Shown: positions 46,401 to 58,948 of the stretch, piece by piece
How the letters are laid out: each line of letters opens with the position of its first letter
Position numbering within the stretch: the first letter of the stretch is position 1
Origin: Acephala macrosclerotiorum
Taxonomy: Eukaryota > Ascomycota > Leotiomycetes > Helotiales > Mollisiaceae
Assembly (NCBI GenBank): GCA_014904845.1
Contig: MU119226.1
Span: 347,058-411,057, forward strand
Direction of reading: 5' to 3'
Length of the DNA: 64,000 bases
Notes under the pieces: generated by a model
Seen by the model: only the letters and a program-made list of their open reading frames with translations
What the model was told of the DNA's origin: nothing
The model's database searches: none
Position numbers and translations under genes: made by a program

Positions 46401-47766
46401 AGTGATGTGAAGAGAGCAGTCAAAGGATTGAAGTTTAACCTTCAGTGCTTTGATATGTTTCCTGATATTACAGAGACCCCGACTGGAATACTGAGTTCGG
46501 AAGCGGAAGCAGCGATGTTGTTGAAGAGTACGGTGCAGAGTATGTTGACAAGCTGGTTCGAGATGGAGGAGATCACTTCTTGCTCGCCTTCAAGTCCGAT
46601 GGCGGATGTAGTTGTGATAATGGAGGCAGGTCTGGGAGAGAGGAGACTCGATGATATGCTCGAGCTATACCACCAGAACCACCTTGACGTAAAGGAAGGC
46701 GAGAAATTAGTTGCGGTCGTGTTGACGAGCAGCTACCATTCTAGACCGAAGGTGGATGCTCATCAGAGATTCCGGATTTTCTACTTGCAGCAACCCTACG
46801 GACCTCACAAGATCGCCAAGATCCTCCATCAGGCATTCTCGCCAGACGGACATCTGGAAATAGAGTCACAGAGCGAGGTCCCATCTCCCCTGTCACCTAT
46901 CCCAGATACAGCATCGCCTTTGCTGCACATGAATGGCTCTCCGACATCAGATACGAAAGACTTCGCACCTCTCTCTGTTACCTCGCCAGCTCCTGTACCC
47001 TCAGAAACACAATGTCAGTCCCAGACTCCGACGCCAGCAATGCCCACCGTCTCTCCTCCACCGACCGACCCTATTGACCATTCTTCACATCTCTCGCCCG
47101 CCTCCGCCTCCATTCCGAACCACAACCACACCCCCTCCTCCACCGGCCGCGACGAAGAAAATCTCAAAGTCACCACAGATCCCCCAGCACCCTCACAATC
47201 CCCAACCTTCTCACTAACGCTCGGCGCCGCACCCCCAAAACCAGAAGGTCTCCGCGTCCTACTAGTAGAAGACAACGAGATCAATCTCAAATTACTGATA
47301 GCAACAATGCGGAAGCTGAAGTTAGATCATGCTACTGCTACGAATGGGTTGGAGGCCTTCAATGCGTATAGGGAGTGTGGTGGCGCATTTGATGTTGTTT
47401 TTATGGGTAAGTTCTCTCTTTCCCTTCTCTTCAACATCCCAAGTTTAGAATTCTGAAATGGACGAATGTCCTCAAATTCTTGGGACATTCACAATTAGGA
47501 ATGAAGCTAACAAACCTTTCACAGATATCTCTATGCCAATAATGTCCGGCATAGAGAGCACCCAACACATTCGCCGCTACGAAAAAGAACACAACCTCCC
47601 ACCGGTAGCCCTCATCGCACTCACCGGAGCAGCGAATCCTAATACAAGACAAGAGGCTTTTAGTAGTGGGGTTGATCTCTTCTTAACGAAGCCGGTACCG
47701 ATGAAGGCGTTGAGGAGTATGTTGGATGATTTGAAGAGGGAGGGGAGGGGGGCTTTTGCTGGTTAG
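43495..47766 (+). CDS. GAF-type hybrid sensor histidine kinase
   Basis: Three exons: 43495-43547, 43595-47406, 47525-47766, giving 1,368 residues. The tiny first exon ends ARERELYR and joins YYNPILFPCP, matching the RERELYRYY start seen in fungal kinases of this kind; using the TTG at 43611 as start would lose it. A GAF-like sensor covers about residues 45-205 (DPCLTAFAQLGALRLNARRG ... FLTDMAVTIMDYL). A linker and second sensor-like region follow. The dimerisation/phosphoacceptor helix has SHELRSPLHG (His about 683), the ATPase has N box NIFSNAMKYT, G1 DSGKGIG, G2 GAGLGLSIV. The receiver has LLVEDNEINLKLL, Asp near 1289 reconstituted across the second intron (FMD-ISMPIMSG), ALTG and the KP motif. 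It should pass phosphate His-to-Asp and then to an HPt protein. The stimulus is unknown. Confidence 0.95.
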
Positions 47767-49591
47767 AGTGTTCCTAGGCGGATGGGACATTGAAAGGCGG
47801 GTCGGGGTGAAGGAGACGGTCGGAGAATGTTCGTGTTGTGATGGGACGTTGAGGAGCGGGATGGTGGAAAGGAGGAGGGAAGAGGATCCAGGCGTGCGAT
47901 AGCCCGAAGGAGAAATTAGTACGAATTCACGAACGAATAGATGGAATGGAGGATGGAGTTTAGTACATAGGAGCTGGTCTTTGTACATATGGTTCGGAGT
48001 TCAATATCAGGATGCTTCAGATCTTGTTATTTGTCAAGCAGATTATCATATCTACGGGAGGACAGAATTAATTTCAACATCATATGTCCATTTCAACACT
48101 CGTTTCTGCATTACTGCTTCTACACTTTTTCCTCTCGCAAGATCGCCCCCTGTGAACACCTCATTCTCGACATCTCCGTCTCTTCCATCGCTCATTTCTT
48201 CCTCATCGCTAATCTCAGAAGCTCCGCTGCTCCAAGATCTCCAAACCCAAAAGCATCCTCGCCGACCTCAACACCGGTACCCTAATGCACGCCATACAGA
48301 TCATTCACGCCCCATCCCATCCCAATCCAAGGATCCCCGTGCTAATTTCGTGTTGTTCCCCTCCCTTAGCACTCCAAATCGAAGCTATAAACCCCGCCAT
48401 AGCTCCACTGGCAAATTACAGATTCCCACCAAACCAGCAACAAGGCTGACGCTGGTGCAAAAATAAGTCGCACATCGTAATCTCACTATCAATAATTCCT
48501 AGGACTAGGCCTGTGGCTGCGTGAACTACTGTGTCGTCAAAACTACTTTTTCAATAGATTTGTGCCACGAGACACCGAGATTCCGTACGAGGCTGTGCAA
48601 GGGAAGGGAAATGTATGACGCCAATTTTTTTTACCGAGTCTGTGCTCTGAGGAAGTCGCCGATGCGGAATCTAATTTCTTGCAGCCCTTGGAATTGATGA
48701 ATTGCTGCATGATTAATTGATTGACTGCAGATGACAAAAATATCCTTTGAATATTATTGATCACTCACATAGATTTGAGTGATAGGTCATATTGTTTTCT
48801 AGAAGATTTCTAGGTTAGGATTGGTTCAGGAATCAGGGGTTCCCCCTTTTGCCTGCTCGACTGTACTGAATGGAAAAGGGGAGAGGAGAACTTGCAAGGG
48901 AAAAAGTGACACAAGAAGAGCCGCAACTGTGCATGAATATGAGCAATCAACAAACGCCGAACGGAGAATACAAACCATTATACGCTTTGACAGTAAAGCA
49001 CCCGCTGCTGCCCAAAGCGATGTGTGCATGAACTTGAGCTCCATAGTGAGCCCCGAATGACTGCTTGTGGGGGAAGATCATGCAGCAAATGTTTGCTGCC
49101 AAATCCCGCTCTATCATTCTGGGACACAGTAATGATAGGTTGGTAAGCATTTCTAGCTCGAGTTTTGCCTCCAAGTGGCGGTCTACTCGACTCTATTTGA
49201 GGCGTTGAAGCTTGGGGCAGGGTACCAAACTCTTTCCAGGTCTTCAGGCATCTCCTTCGAAGAAAAGGCTGAAGGCGCGCTATGGCTTCAGACTGCGCTG
49301 TGTTTGGTGCAATTGTCGAGTTTTTGCCAATTTCAGACGCGCTGAGACGCGACACAGGTCCATGTGCCGTCCGGGATGCGGATGCGCACGAAGAGGAGGC
49401 GATGCGTGCGGATGTGATAGTACGGAGGTATGATTGATATATACAAAGGCCTTGCCCGTTCTCTGACAGTCGGTGAGACGTGCGAACACTGCGACCACAC
49501 GATTTCTTACCGGACTTCACGCTGCCTGTTTGTTCTGTTTGACGTTATTCAGACCCTGAGAACGACACAGGATGAGCAGCCTCTGAACAGA
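47767..49591. other. intergenic, 1.8 kb
   Basis: 3' region of the kinase and 5' region of the ERF4-domain gene. Frames of 161 codons (plus, 47981-48466) and 180 codons (minus, 48978-49520) lack domains and overlap other open frames. Not called. Confidence 0.5.
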
Positions 49592-51399
49592 ATGTCCGTC
49601 TTTGGCAAGCACACCGACGCTAGCCCTCTTTTGTTCATGCAGCTCGATAGGAGTGCTGCACCTGCATCAAACCATTTTCGTATCAACCATCCGGCGTTTC
49701 CAACCTCCGTCCTTCGACCTCACCGTCGCTGTCTAAGCTTTACTTCACGACCTCCACGTCAACACCAACAACCATATCTCCACCATCCTCTCGCCGTCAA
49801 GGCGCAGATCAACTGGCGTCGCACGCAGGTCCCTCCACTGCACGAAAACCCTCTTCACCCGCCATAACTCCCTCCGCAAATCCTCGGATCCCATCGCCCA
49901 GCTTCCAACCCCCTTATCCTTCGCCTTCACCAATTCCACCAGCAGATACCCCAGAACAGTCTCCTCAAGTTCGAATTACGAGTCCAACACGTTGGAGCCT
50001 CCGTAACGCGTTGATTGGAGGAGGTTCAGAGTTCGTGAGTCCGTTCCGACAACGTTCTGGCACAGGCGGGTCCTCGATTGCACCTCGTGGGAGACCGCGA
50101 CGGCCTTCTGCTGCTAGGCTTTGGAATCCCAGTAATTCAACCCCGAGGGGGCCTTCACAGCGCGCGGAAACAAGGAGACAGAGAAGTCCGGAAGAGAGGG
50201 TGGTCATAGCGATCCCGCTACAACATCCAGAAGTCAATAGTCCGAGGGAAGGTGCAGCTGCTGGAGGAGAATATCCGCTCCTAACGCTGCCAGAGCAGAG
50301 AGCAAATCGGCATTCTGGGTCTACGAGGGCGAGTTTGCAGGTTGAGAGGAGTGGGAGTGACGGGAGTAAGAGCAATAGGGTTAGTTTGCCAAGGAGTGTG
50401 AGCATCGATCTTGCGAGAAGGAAGAGTGGTGAGGTTTCTCCTGCTCTTTCTACGGTACCACCGCTTGATAAGGGGAAGGGGAGAGAAGGTGAAGAGCCAA
50501 AGTCGAAAGTCACAGGGTTAAGGAAACGAGGACAGAGCATCGATCATCCCAAAGGTGTCGCGGGGATTACATTTGACAAAGGGAAAAGACCTGAGATGGA
50601 CACAGACATTGAGAGGGGACCGGATGTACTAGAGCAGCACGAGGAAGGAGGGAAATCGAATCTCCCAAGGAATGAGTCGAATACTTCGTTACCGGGAGGG
50701 ATTGGGTCTGCCCTGTCGGACACCGATTCAAGCATTATAGGCAGTGATGGACCGCCTGGTCCTGCTGAGGAGTGGGGACCTCAACATCCATGTTATCCGC
50801 ACATGAATCCTCATGTTCCTCTCTCGTCGTCATTATACCAAACAACGAGAATAATACGGATCAGAAGGGACTGGATGATTGAAGGAGATCTCGCGCCGAC
50901 ATTTTCGAATCTCTACCCAGAGATCTTAGACCCGGCAGGTGTATCAGAGCAAGAATTCCGCACAGTGATTGACAAGATCAATGCCGAGTTGATACCAGCA
51001 TTCGATCCCTTCAACTTTCGCAATTTGTTGGACAGCATGCTTGGATTATTGACTGGCTGGGTTTGGGATGATATTGGATTCACAGCTGTGAAGGGAAGAC
51101 TGAATCGAGTGGAGAAGTATCTCGAGGATTGGAATAAGGAAATGGAGGGCAGGAGTAAGGAGGGTCCTGAACATGCGCCCAGGATCGTGCCTCTGAGGAG
51201 GACGGGATATATGAATGTGCGTTTTCCTCTCCGTTCTTCCTTCCATCGCATTGTCATCGACAATATCCCTCGATTTTTGGTACATTTTACTGACATTTCG
51301 CAGCTCGACATCCAAGTCCCAGACCCAGAAATCTCCTACCCCGTCTCCGAACCACCTGACGAGAGAACGGCCACAGGGTTGTCCGCAGTTTCTCAATAA
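49592..51399 (+). CDS. ERF4 / golgin A7-domain protein (Ras palmitoylation cofactor family)
   Basis: The C-terminal half carries the ERF4 domain: TRIIRIRRDWMIEGDLAPTF, SNLYPEILDPAGVSEQEFRT, VIDKINAELIPAFDPFNFRN, LLDSMLGLLTGWVWDDIGFT, then VEKYLEDWN. Members bind a DHHC palmitoyltransferase (Erf2 in yeast) at the ER/Golgi to palmitoylate Ras. A 3' in-frame intron of 87 nt (51217-51303) joins RRTGYMN to LDIQVPDPEIS. The 5' end is uncertain. The coding frame has no ATG between a stop near 49650 and the ERF4 part, so an upstream exon is needed. The best candidate is ATG 49592 with an intron 49680-49807, giving 530 residues. The N-terminal 300 residues are Ser/Pro/Arg-rich and disordered. Confidence 0.82.
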
Positions 51400-54300
51400 C
51401 GAATACATAATCACAATGCCCTATATGGGCACACGACCTTTCATTTTCTTTCAAATGTACACTAATGGGAGAGGAAAGGAGGAGCTGATACCCATACCCA
51501 AATCCTGTTGGAGGATCTTTTGCTTTATCTACTTCAATATCCGTTCTTGGCGTTCCTTGGCCGTTGTCTGTTTTTGTCTCGGTATTGTATGGATATTCAT
51601 AGCGTGCATAGCGAGCTCGCACTATATATAGCGTGGCTTGTAGTTATTGTGTGAGAGTATATAATACTATACCCCGTTCGCGTTCAAGGCTCGGCATTGT
51701 ATACCACATTTATCAGGTGAATGTGTGTGTTCCATAGCATCTATTGTGGTTTGCTCTTGAATACAAAAGATCACCTCGTTCTCTCGATCTCTCAGTACTA
51801 CGCCAATACCTTCGTAAACTTCGATAGCTTCGAGATGTCGACGTCGCTACTTCATCCAAGGAAAAGCTGAACACCCCCTGTTTTTTTCCCAGCGACAGTC
51901 AGTTGAATTTACGAAGCCTCAAGTGAGACCCCCTCCATCATTTTGTCTTTCGCATCTCGTGCATTCTGACTTGCTGTCAATTTTTTCACGCTGTCATCTC
52001 AGGTTATCTGCTGTCAGCTCAAAGTCTTCCATTTGAAATATGGTCTTCAGCCAGCGGAACCAGGAAGCAAGAGTTGAGAACCTATGGGTTCTTACCCTTG
52101 CTTTCCTAGAAAGTAGTCTTGGTTGAAGCGAGAGAAACAGCCATGCTTCACCTCCAATCTCTTGGAAGGGTCTGTTGATTCAACGGGCACACCAACCCCA
52201 GGCTCTGCAAGCACGGACTCTCTGACTTGAGGTCGTCAGTATTAAGCATGGGATCAAGATGTTCGTGCTGGAAAATATGAGTGTTTTCGTAATCCGAGGC
52301 ACCGCGAAGTGGTTGGGGCATTAGCGTTATTTTGTTTCACGCAAGCCTTTTTTGAGGTAGATTTTTCTGCTTCTGACTGGACATTTTTACCTTCTGGGAC
52401 ATTTACTATGCTACGCCTAATGGGTTGGGGTGAGTCATATATGCCCTGCTAAGGACTTTTACGCATTCGCGGGTGTGGGGATGATAGAATATAAGCAACA
52501 TCTCTACCTCCTCAGGAGCTCAAACCAGATGAACTGGAACCAATTCGACAAATCCTGTTGTCATGTAGTTCCTAGCGGGTTCGAGTTCATAGGCATTGCT
52601 TGAAGTCGTACATTGTGTTGGTGTCTTGATTAGGACGGCAGATTCAAGTCTCGTGCCTCTTTCCCATCTCAAGTACTCGGGATTGCTGTTAAGTCCTTGT
52701 TTGCTGTCAACTTTCCTCCCGTTGTCAACTTCAGTCTCCTTTCCCCTGCACCCACTTCCTCGACTTTTCCAAGCATGGGAATTAATAAATGCACACCAAT
52801 CTTCAGCACAGTCAAAGACACACTCAAGAGAACCATGACGGCCCCCACCACGGACAACCCAAATCCCTTCTCCGTAGAGCACGCCAGCTGCATTTCTTTC
52901 TTTGCTTAAAGCGGCGATCCTCCTCCGTCTGAAAATCTTATATACGGTCCAGAAAGTGTTAGCGCCCGGGTCTGAGGCGACTCAAAAAGGAGGCTCCTTG
53001 ATCAATGTTTATTCACTGTGGTCTGGTATTGAATGTTCAAAGAGGTGATGGCAAGGAAAGTTTTTGTAAAGTTTCAATTGTTTAAAAAGCTTTTGGGGGT
53101 CTTTATGAGATTTGTTGAAAGCGAATATGGGGCATGTTGCGATTGCGGAGTTGTACTGGTCTGTGTGGAAGTTTTGGATTCTATGTCTGCAGTTTGGAAA
53201 ATATGCTTGTGAGTTGTCTTAATTGAGGTCTAGTACATGCAAGTTGGCATTTCGATTAACCGTCTCCTCCTTTGAATGAACATCCTTGAAACTAGACTAT
53301 CTAGTTGGCTGAGTCTGCTTAGTGGCTCTCAGCTGAGCAAACCTCTACGATGACGTTTTCACAAATCAAATTTAATGGAGTTTTTTTTTTTTTTTTTTTC
53401 GCTATCCACACTCTCGAACGTCTTTGAAAGTTTCGCGTTGGTAACAAGCATTCGACATAGCGATAATCAAAAGGCAAAACACGCTCTCGAATCAACTCTA
53501 GTCTCTCCCTAATTAGTCCACTTCTAGCATCAGGTTGATCGAGTTTCGAGTTGGGGGTGAAATCCTCTTCCTCCTGCTCTTCCACTTCACCGGCAGTGTT
53601 GAAGTGAGATGAGTTGTGGCAACTGATGCTCTACTTGGCAGATTAATTATCGCAGTTTATTTCAACTTCTTCAATTGTCCTGAGAGAGCTCGGAGATTCG
53701 AAACGCTGACTGAAACGAGCTCCAACCTCACCGAGACGAAGTGAGATATGGTAAGAAGTCCTTGGTGGTTCTAGATGGGAGAGGGAAGGGCATCAATACT
53801 TTGATAATCTCAGAGATTTTGGATGTGGTGGTCCTTTCCTCTATCAGTTTACATCTACCTTCATCGACTTTGAACATCAACTCTCCTCCGCCTCTATCGC
53901 CGCTCCCACGACCACGGGGAAGTCGCAATGAACCATGTCACGAAGATCGGGACTTCGCTGGCTATTGAAATACAATAGAGCTTGGGTTGGACTTCTCGAG
54001 TGCTGGGGAAAGGCAAATTTCTATATCTTCTTTGTGGATGGGACAATTGACAGCGATCCGTCGGCCTCTGTTTTGCCCTCTGTGGAGTAGTGATATTCTC
54101 TCCTCACGGATGTACACCCGGAAAGGTAGTCAGAGCGAAAGTCCCTCCTGAATGAAGCTCACAACACTGACCACGAGTTTTTTGCTGCCTCTACTTCGAC
54201 TTCACGATGTTATATACCCTCTACCCTGCAACTCTACCTCTTCGCGTGGGGCCTACTCCAACAATTGCCGTCCGCATATGTTGTAATAACACGTGGTGGC

Positions 54301-54580
54301 ACCCTTAAGGACTCTTACCGCGCTTGTAAGCAGCCAGAAAATCTGCCGTCTACTAGCCTCACTAAATTGTTACCAAACTCATGGTTGCTATCAATCAAAA
54401 CTTTTCAATGACAGTCGTGCGCTTGGCTAATGATTGTCGCTTAGCTGGTGCTTAATCATAGGCCCCCACTCCTCAAAGCTCCCGATATACTCCGTATAGC
54501 CCTCCTCGTGCTTCTGGTCTAGTAGTATATTGATATTGATAATACCAGAGGGAAAGCTTTGACATTTTATATTAAATGGC
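51400..54580. other. gene-free stretch of about 3.2 kb
   Basis: No recognisable gene. A 75-codon minus frame at 52669-52893 encodes one hydrophobic helix (VVGAVMVLLSVSLTVLKIGV) but overlaps a 70-codon plus frame and lacks support. A T run lies near 53381-53399. Confidence 0.4.
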
Positions 54581-55475
54581 CGTCCGCCTTGAGAACTAAT
54601 GTGAACTTTTATCGTAGAGTCACTTTAATAATGGGCGTTTTGGTGTAAATTTAACTGAGGTGTCTAAATGTAGCGATTTGATTAGTTCACCTAAGAATGC
54701 CTTTGACGATAGTTAAAAGTTTTTTACTAAGGGAAAAAAAGTCCACGTAGAGTTTACGTAATAAAACGTGATATTTAAGTCACGTTTTTACGCCAAGGTT
54801 TTGCCAAAAAACGCCAAAATGTATCGCTTTTAGCATTTAGCGCTCCCCGTAAAGCTCCTCGTAAAGCTTAAGCTCTAGCTCTACGTAGGGGGTATTATAA
54901 GGGGGGAACGCCCCTACTCGCGGCGGCGGAGCCGGTGCGAATAAAAAATCTATATACTAAAAGATTTTTATCATTTCAAGTCGTCAAAGGCAAGGCATGG
55001 CGCGAGGTACGAGGGACATCCCACTATTCCGCAATCTCGTGACTTCGGAATAATATGTAGCCGCTCCGGTAAGGAACACCAAAACCTCGCGATTGCAGCT
55101 GCGCTTATAATTACAATTTATTAACTAATACAAATCATATTATACTTATAAATAAATTGAAACTCAATTAAATACTGCTAGATTCCAAGTTTCAAGTGAT
55201 TTTATTAATCCGTTGTTGCGCAAATCAATAGAATATAATCGCACTTAGCAAAAATGGCGACAGCAAAACTCTCTTAAGTGCGCTTCTGCCTTAGGCACTA
55301 AGGAGCTTATCGGCTTATCGTCTTTCACCGCCCGGCAGAATCTAGAACTACTACTTCAATAATACTATTCCAACTTCAAATCCTTATAAAACGTTCAAAT
55401 TAAGAGCTTTTGACTTAAATTTTGAAATAGGGGTAAATTGAATAGATTGATAAAGTCGAAGACTTCATAGCCCCC
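54581..55475. other. AT-rich repeat remnant with GC islets
   Basis: Base composition drops from here rightward. It contains a hairpin near 54765 (AAAACGTGA, 8-nt loop, TCACGTTTT), short CGTAAAGCTC-type tandem units near 54850, and a GC islet at 54903-54942. It looks like degraded transposon ends, but no element could be defined. Confidence 0.4.
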
Positions 55476-55493
55476 CGCAGGGGCGCCCCTGCG
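55476..55493. repeat. 18-bp perfect GC palindrome
   Basis: CGCAGGGGCGCCCCTGCG is its own reverse complement and stands in strongly AT-rich DNA, just outside the left Copia LTR. Confidence 0.8.
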
Positions 55494-55529
55494 AGGTCTG
55501 CGGAGCGAAATGTGCGTCGAAGTAAAAAA

Positions 55530-55868
55530 AGAAAATGCCCGTTGATTGGCTCGCTTAAAGAAACGTTTTATTTTTTAAATAAATTTTTTGTCGGGACATA
55601 TATATCGTCACGTGAGGCATGTCATGTGACCTCGGAAGTTGTCGGTTCAATCATGTGATCGCTTAGGCGATCGGTTAAATGATCTTAGCTATGATCTCTA
55701 TTGCCCTTAGCAACGGCTGTCCTAGCGTCTACTCTTTAATTTTACGTCTACTTTGTTTAATTATATAAATAGATAGATGCTTTTTTTAAGAAAAAGTAAA
55801 CAGAATTGAATTATTAATATTAAATTAAAATTTTAATATTTCGTGATTTGTTTTCGAACGTTTTAATA
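55530..55868 (+). repeat. 5' LTR of the decayed left Copia copy (left boundary unclear)
   Basis: Bases 55630-55868 align to the reverse complement of 59188-58949, the right copy's LTR. The right end reads GAACGTTTTAATA where the intact LTR has GGACGTTCCAACA. Mutation is light from 55600 to 55770 and heavy from there inward. The left boundary is guessed from a shared GATTGGCTCG box near 55544. Confidence 0.75.
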
Positions 55869-57716
55869 CTAATTAATAATTGAACTCGTTCGATTACAAA
55901 GTAGTAAAATTATTTACGAAGAGACAACAATTAAATAAAATCAATCGAACAAAAAAATTTAAATTGTACGCAATTTATTGATTCAATTAAACGTAAAAAA
56001 AAATAGTTTTTATTTGTATTAAAAAAAATTATTAAATTTTCAAAGAATATTACAATTTTATGTTTATTTTGTTTTTTCTCGATTTAAAACTAATTAATTT
56101 TTTATTTTACATTTTATCGTGTATTAATAATAAATATTTTATTATAATTTATTAAATAATATTAAAAAAAAAAAAAACAATTTCTACGAATTCAATACAA
56201 AAACTCGTCGAATTAATATATTTATTAAATACGATACGATTTAATAAAATGTTTTTCGAAAATACGATTATATTTTTTCAAAGTACGATTTTAATCAAAG
56301 AAAAATTCTTTTATTATTTTTTTTATTTTTCAATTCAATATAATATATATTGAAATAAATATAAAATTTTAAAACGAGAAATAATTGAAACTATAAATTA
56401 TAAATAAAATATAAAAAAATATTTTTAAAATAAACAAAAAAAATATTTAAAAAGAAAATAAATAAAAATACGAAAAAAAAACTATATAAAATTTTACAAA
56501 TAAACGAAATATAAATATTGAAAAAACGATTTATTAAAATCTTAAAAATATTAACAAATATCGCAAATAAAAAAAAACAATTAAAATAATCGTATAAAAA
56601 AATTGTAAAAATAAATTTAATAAAAAACTTCAATTTATAGAAAAATACAATCGATCTAAAAATAAAATAAATTTAAAAACTAGCGTTTTTTGTTATTTCT
56701 ATCGAAAAAATTAAAAAAATAATATTAATATTTTTAAATTCTTTTTTTTAATTATCAAAACTTACTATAAAATCTTTTATAAAACAAACGACGTTATTCG
56801 AATATACGACATTTTAAAAACAATTTTAAAAACGCAATAAAATATTATTATTAAATTTATTATTAAAAAACGAAAACTCGAAATAAAATTTATCGTTTTT
56901 ATTATTACTAAAAATTGAAAAATTATTAAAAAATTTTAATTAATCAATATATAATTTCAATCGCAAAAATCAAATAATATTTAATTTCAATAAAAAATTA
57001 ATTACTTTTATAAAAATTTACAATAACAAATTTAAATATTACAAAGAAAAAAATTTATTAAATATATTTATACAAATATTCAAAAATTTATATTCGAAAA
57101 TAAACATTAAATTTAAAAATTATTATAATACGTTTTCGATTATATTTATCGACGAAATTAATAAATTCTATTATTAGAAGTTCGTTGGAAAAAGTTTACT
57201 TTTTGATAAAATAATTGAGATTATAAAATCGAATTTCGAGATCGAAAAACGTTAAAACAAAATATTCAATTAATAAAATACGATTATATTCGCGTTAATT
57301 CGAATACAAAATTCAAATAAAACGATTTTCGAATACTTCGAAATATTATACTAAAAACTGATTCAAAAACAATTTGATTTACGTTTGAATATACGAACAA
57401 AGATTATTATACGAGACAAGTTTTATTACGTTTATTAAAACGTACTAAAATACTATTAAACGCTTTTTCGATTTTCATCGAATTTTTAAACGATATACAA
57501 AAACGTTTATAATACGATTTTATTTTAAACGAAAATAGAAACAATTTTTAGAATTTTTATAATCGGAAAAAAAGAAACTTATCGAAATATAATCAAATTA
57601 TATTTCGTAAATTATAAATATTATAGTAAAAATACTTAATATAACGATTAAACTAATTACAAAAAATTAATAATATATTAAAACAAAAAAAAATACTTCG
57701 TTTATAAAAATTCGAA

Positions 57717-58948
57717 TTGTTGAAATATTTACTATACGTTAAAAAAAAAAAAAAAGTGTACGACGATTTTAAAAAATCGAAATTATTCAATAAAAATAAA
57801 ATAATTCAATTTGTAATTAAATTCGAAAAATTAAATTTTAATATTATTAAAAAATACGAACAATTTATCGTTGAATTTATTAAAAAAAAAAATTTACACG
57901 AAAACAATATCACGCGATCGATTAATTATTTTATAATATTTTATAATACGATTAATAAATTTAAAATTATTAAATTATTCGATCATTAATCAATTTATTA
58001 TACGATATCGAGTATTGTAATACAATTGAAATCGTTTTCGATATTTATTAATATAAAAACGTATTTAACGAATTATTATATATTAAACGTTTTTATGAGT
58101 ATTATAATCGATACTAGCGTCGTTTAACGATCGATTACTAACGAAAGTTAGTATTTGATTTTTTAACGAATTCGAAACGTTAAATTAAACGAATTTAAAA
58201 TTGAAAAAATAGTAATTAAATTTGAAATCGACGAAATTTTATTTCTTGAAACTATCGACGTTAATACGTTAATTGAACGTATTACGTTTTACGTGGTTTT
58301 AATAAACGTACTTTTTTTACTATATTTTTAAAATATGAATAAATTGCGAATTAAATTCAATAATTTTAATAATGTATTTGTTTAAAATAAACGACGTACG
58401 TTTATTATTAAAATATTTAAATATTTTTAAATATTGTTTAATTTACTCGAAAGTTTAATTTATAGTAATTGTAAAATTTCTATGGTAAAAATCGATTTTA
58501 TTATTTGTTATTTGATTGAGACGAAATTTAAACGATTATATAAACGTTTTGAATATTTATCGATCGTTAAATTCGCGCGAGTATTAAAGTATAGAAAATA
58601 TTCTACGAATTTCAAAAAAATTAAAAAGATAACGAGATTTTACTAGTAATATTAAATGAATAATAAATTTTTTAATCGCTTTAAATTTATATTGTGCGAC
58701 GATTATAATTTTAATTACTTCGTCTATTTAAACGTATTATAAATCGATAGAAAATCAATACTTTAAATTGTAAACGAGATTATAATATTTTAAATCGCGA
58801 AGTTCTTTGTAAATATATCGACGAAAAAAATATAAAACGTTTTTCGAGCGTATTAAATCGACGTTTACTTTAAATTATCGACATTTGCTATTTATAATTT
58901 TGAAACGAATTTCAATTCTAAAAAATTTCGCGATAATATTAAAAGTAT
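57717..58948 (+). pseudogene. relic of Copia protease/integrase coding region
   Basis: The frame is broken by many stops but remains alignable to the right copy's protease and integrase. It still has a VDTSAA-like trace near 58110 and the integrase zinc-finger surroundings near 58550. It ends at the equivalent of the codons just after the second catalytic Asp segment (HDPGTNF). The changes are C-to-T and G-to-A on both strands, as RIP makes. Confidence 0.85.
58944..58948. repeat. probable 5-bp target site duplication (left side)
   Basis: AGTAT directly precedes the LTR terminus TGTTGG. It is read as the duplicated target of the nested insertion; the matching copy would be beyond the right edge of the window, so it cannot be confirmed here. 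Confidence 0.4.

Larger units (their letters stand above)
55530..58948 (+). mobile_element. RIP-decayed Copia LTR retrotransposon, truncated by nested insertion
   Basis: A plus-strand Copia copy whose sequence can be aligned codon by codon to the minus-strand copy on its right. The segment 57717-57989 matches the gag-pol/protease start (ITRSINYFI versus VTRSINYFM), and 58434-58646 matches the GAG-pre-integrase region (LLESLIYSNC versus LLESLVYSNC). Almost every C and G outside CpG has become T or A, so coding capacity is gone. It stops abruptly at 58948 inside the integrase, where the right copy's LTR begins. The remaining part of the left copy should lie beyond the window. Confidence 0.9.

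Noticed and set aside
48978..49520. 180-codon minus-strand frame upstream of the ERF4 gene
   Set aside because: Arg/Ser-rich with no domain, and plus-strand frames overlap it.
56391..56633. Hydrophobic 80-codon frame that looks like a membrane protein
   Set aside because: Phe/Ile/Tyr/Asn-only composition is what decayed AT-rich DNA encodes by chance.
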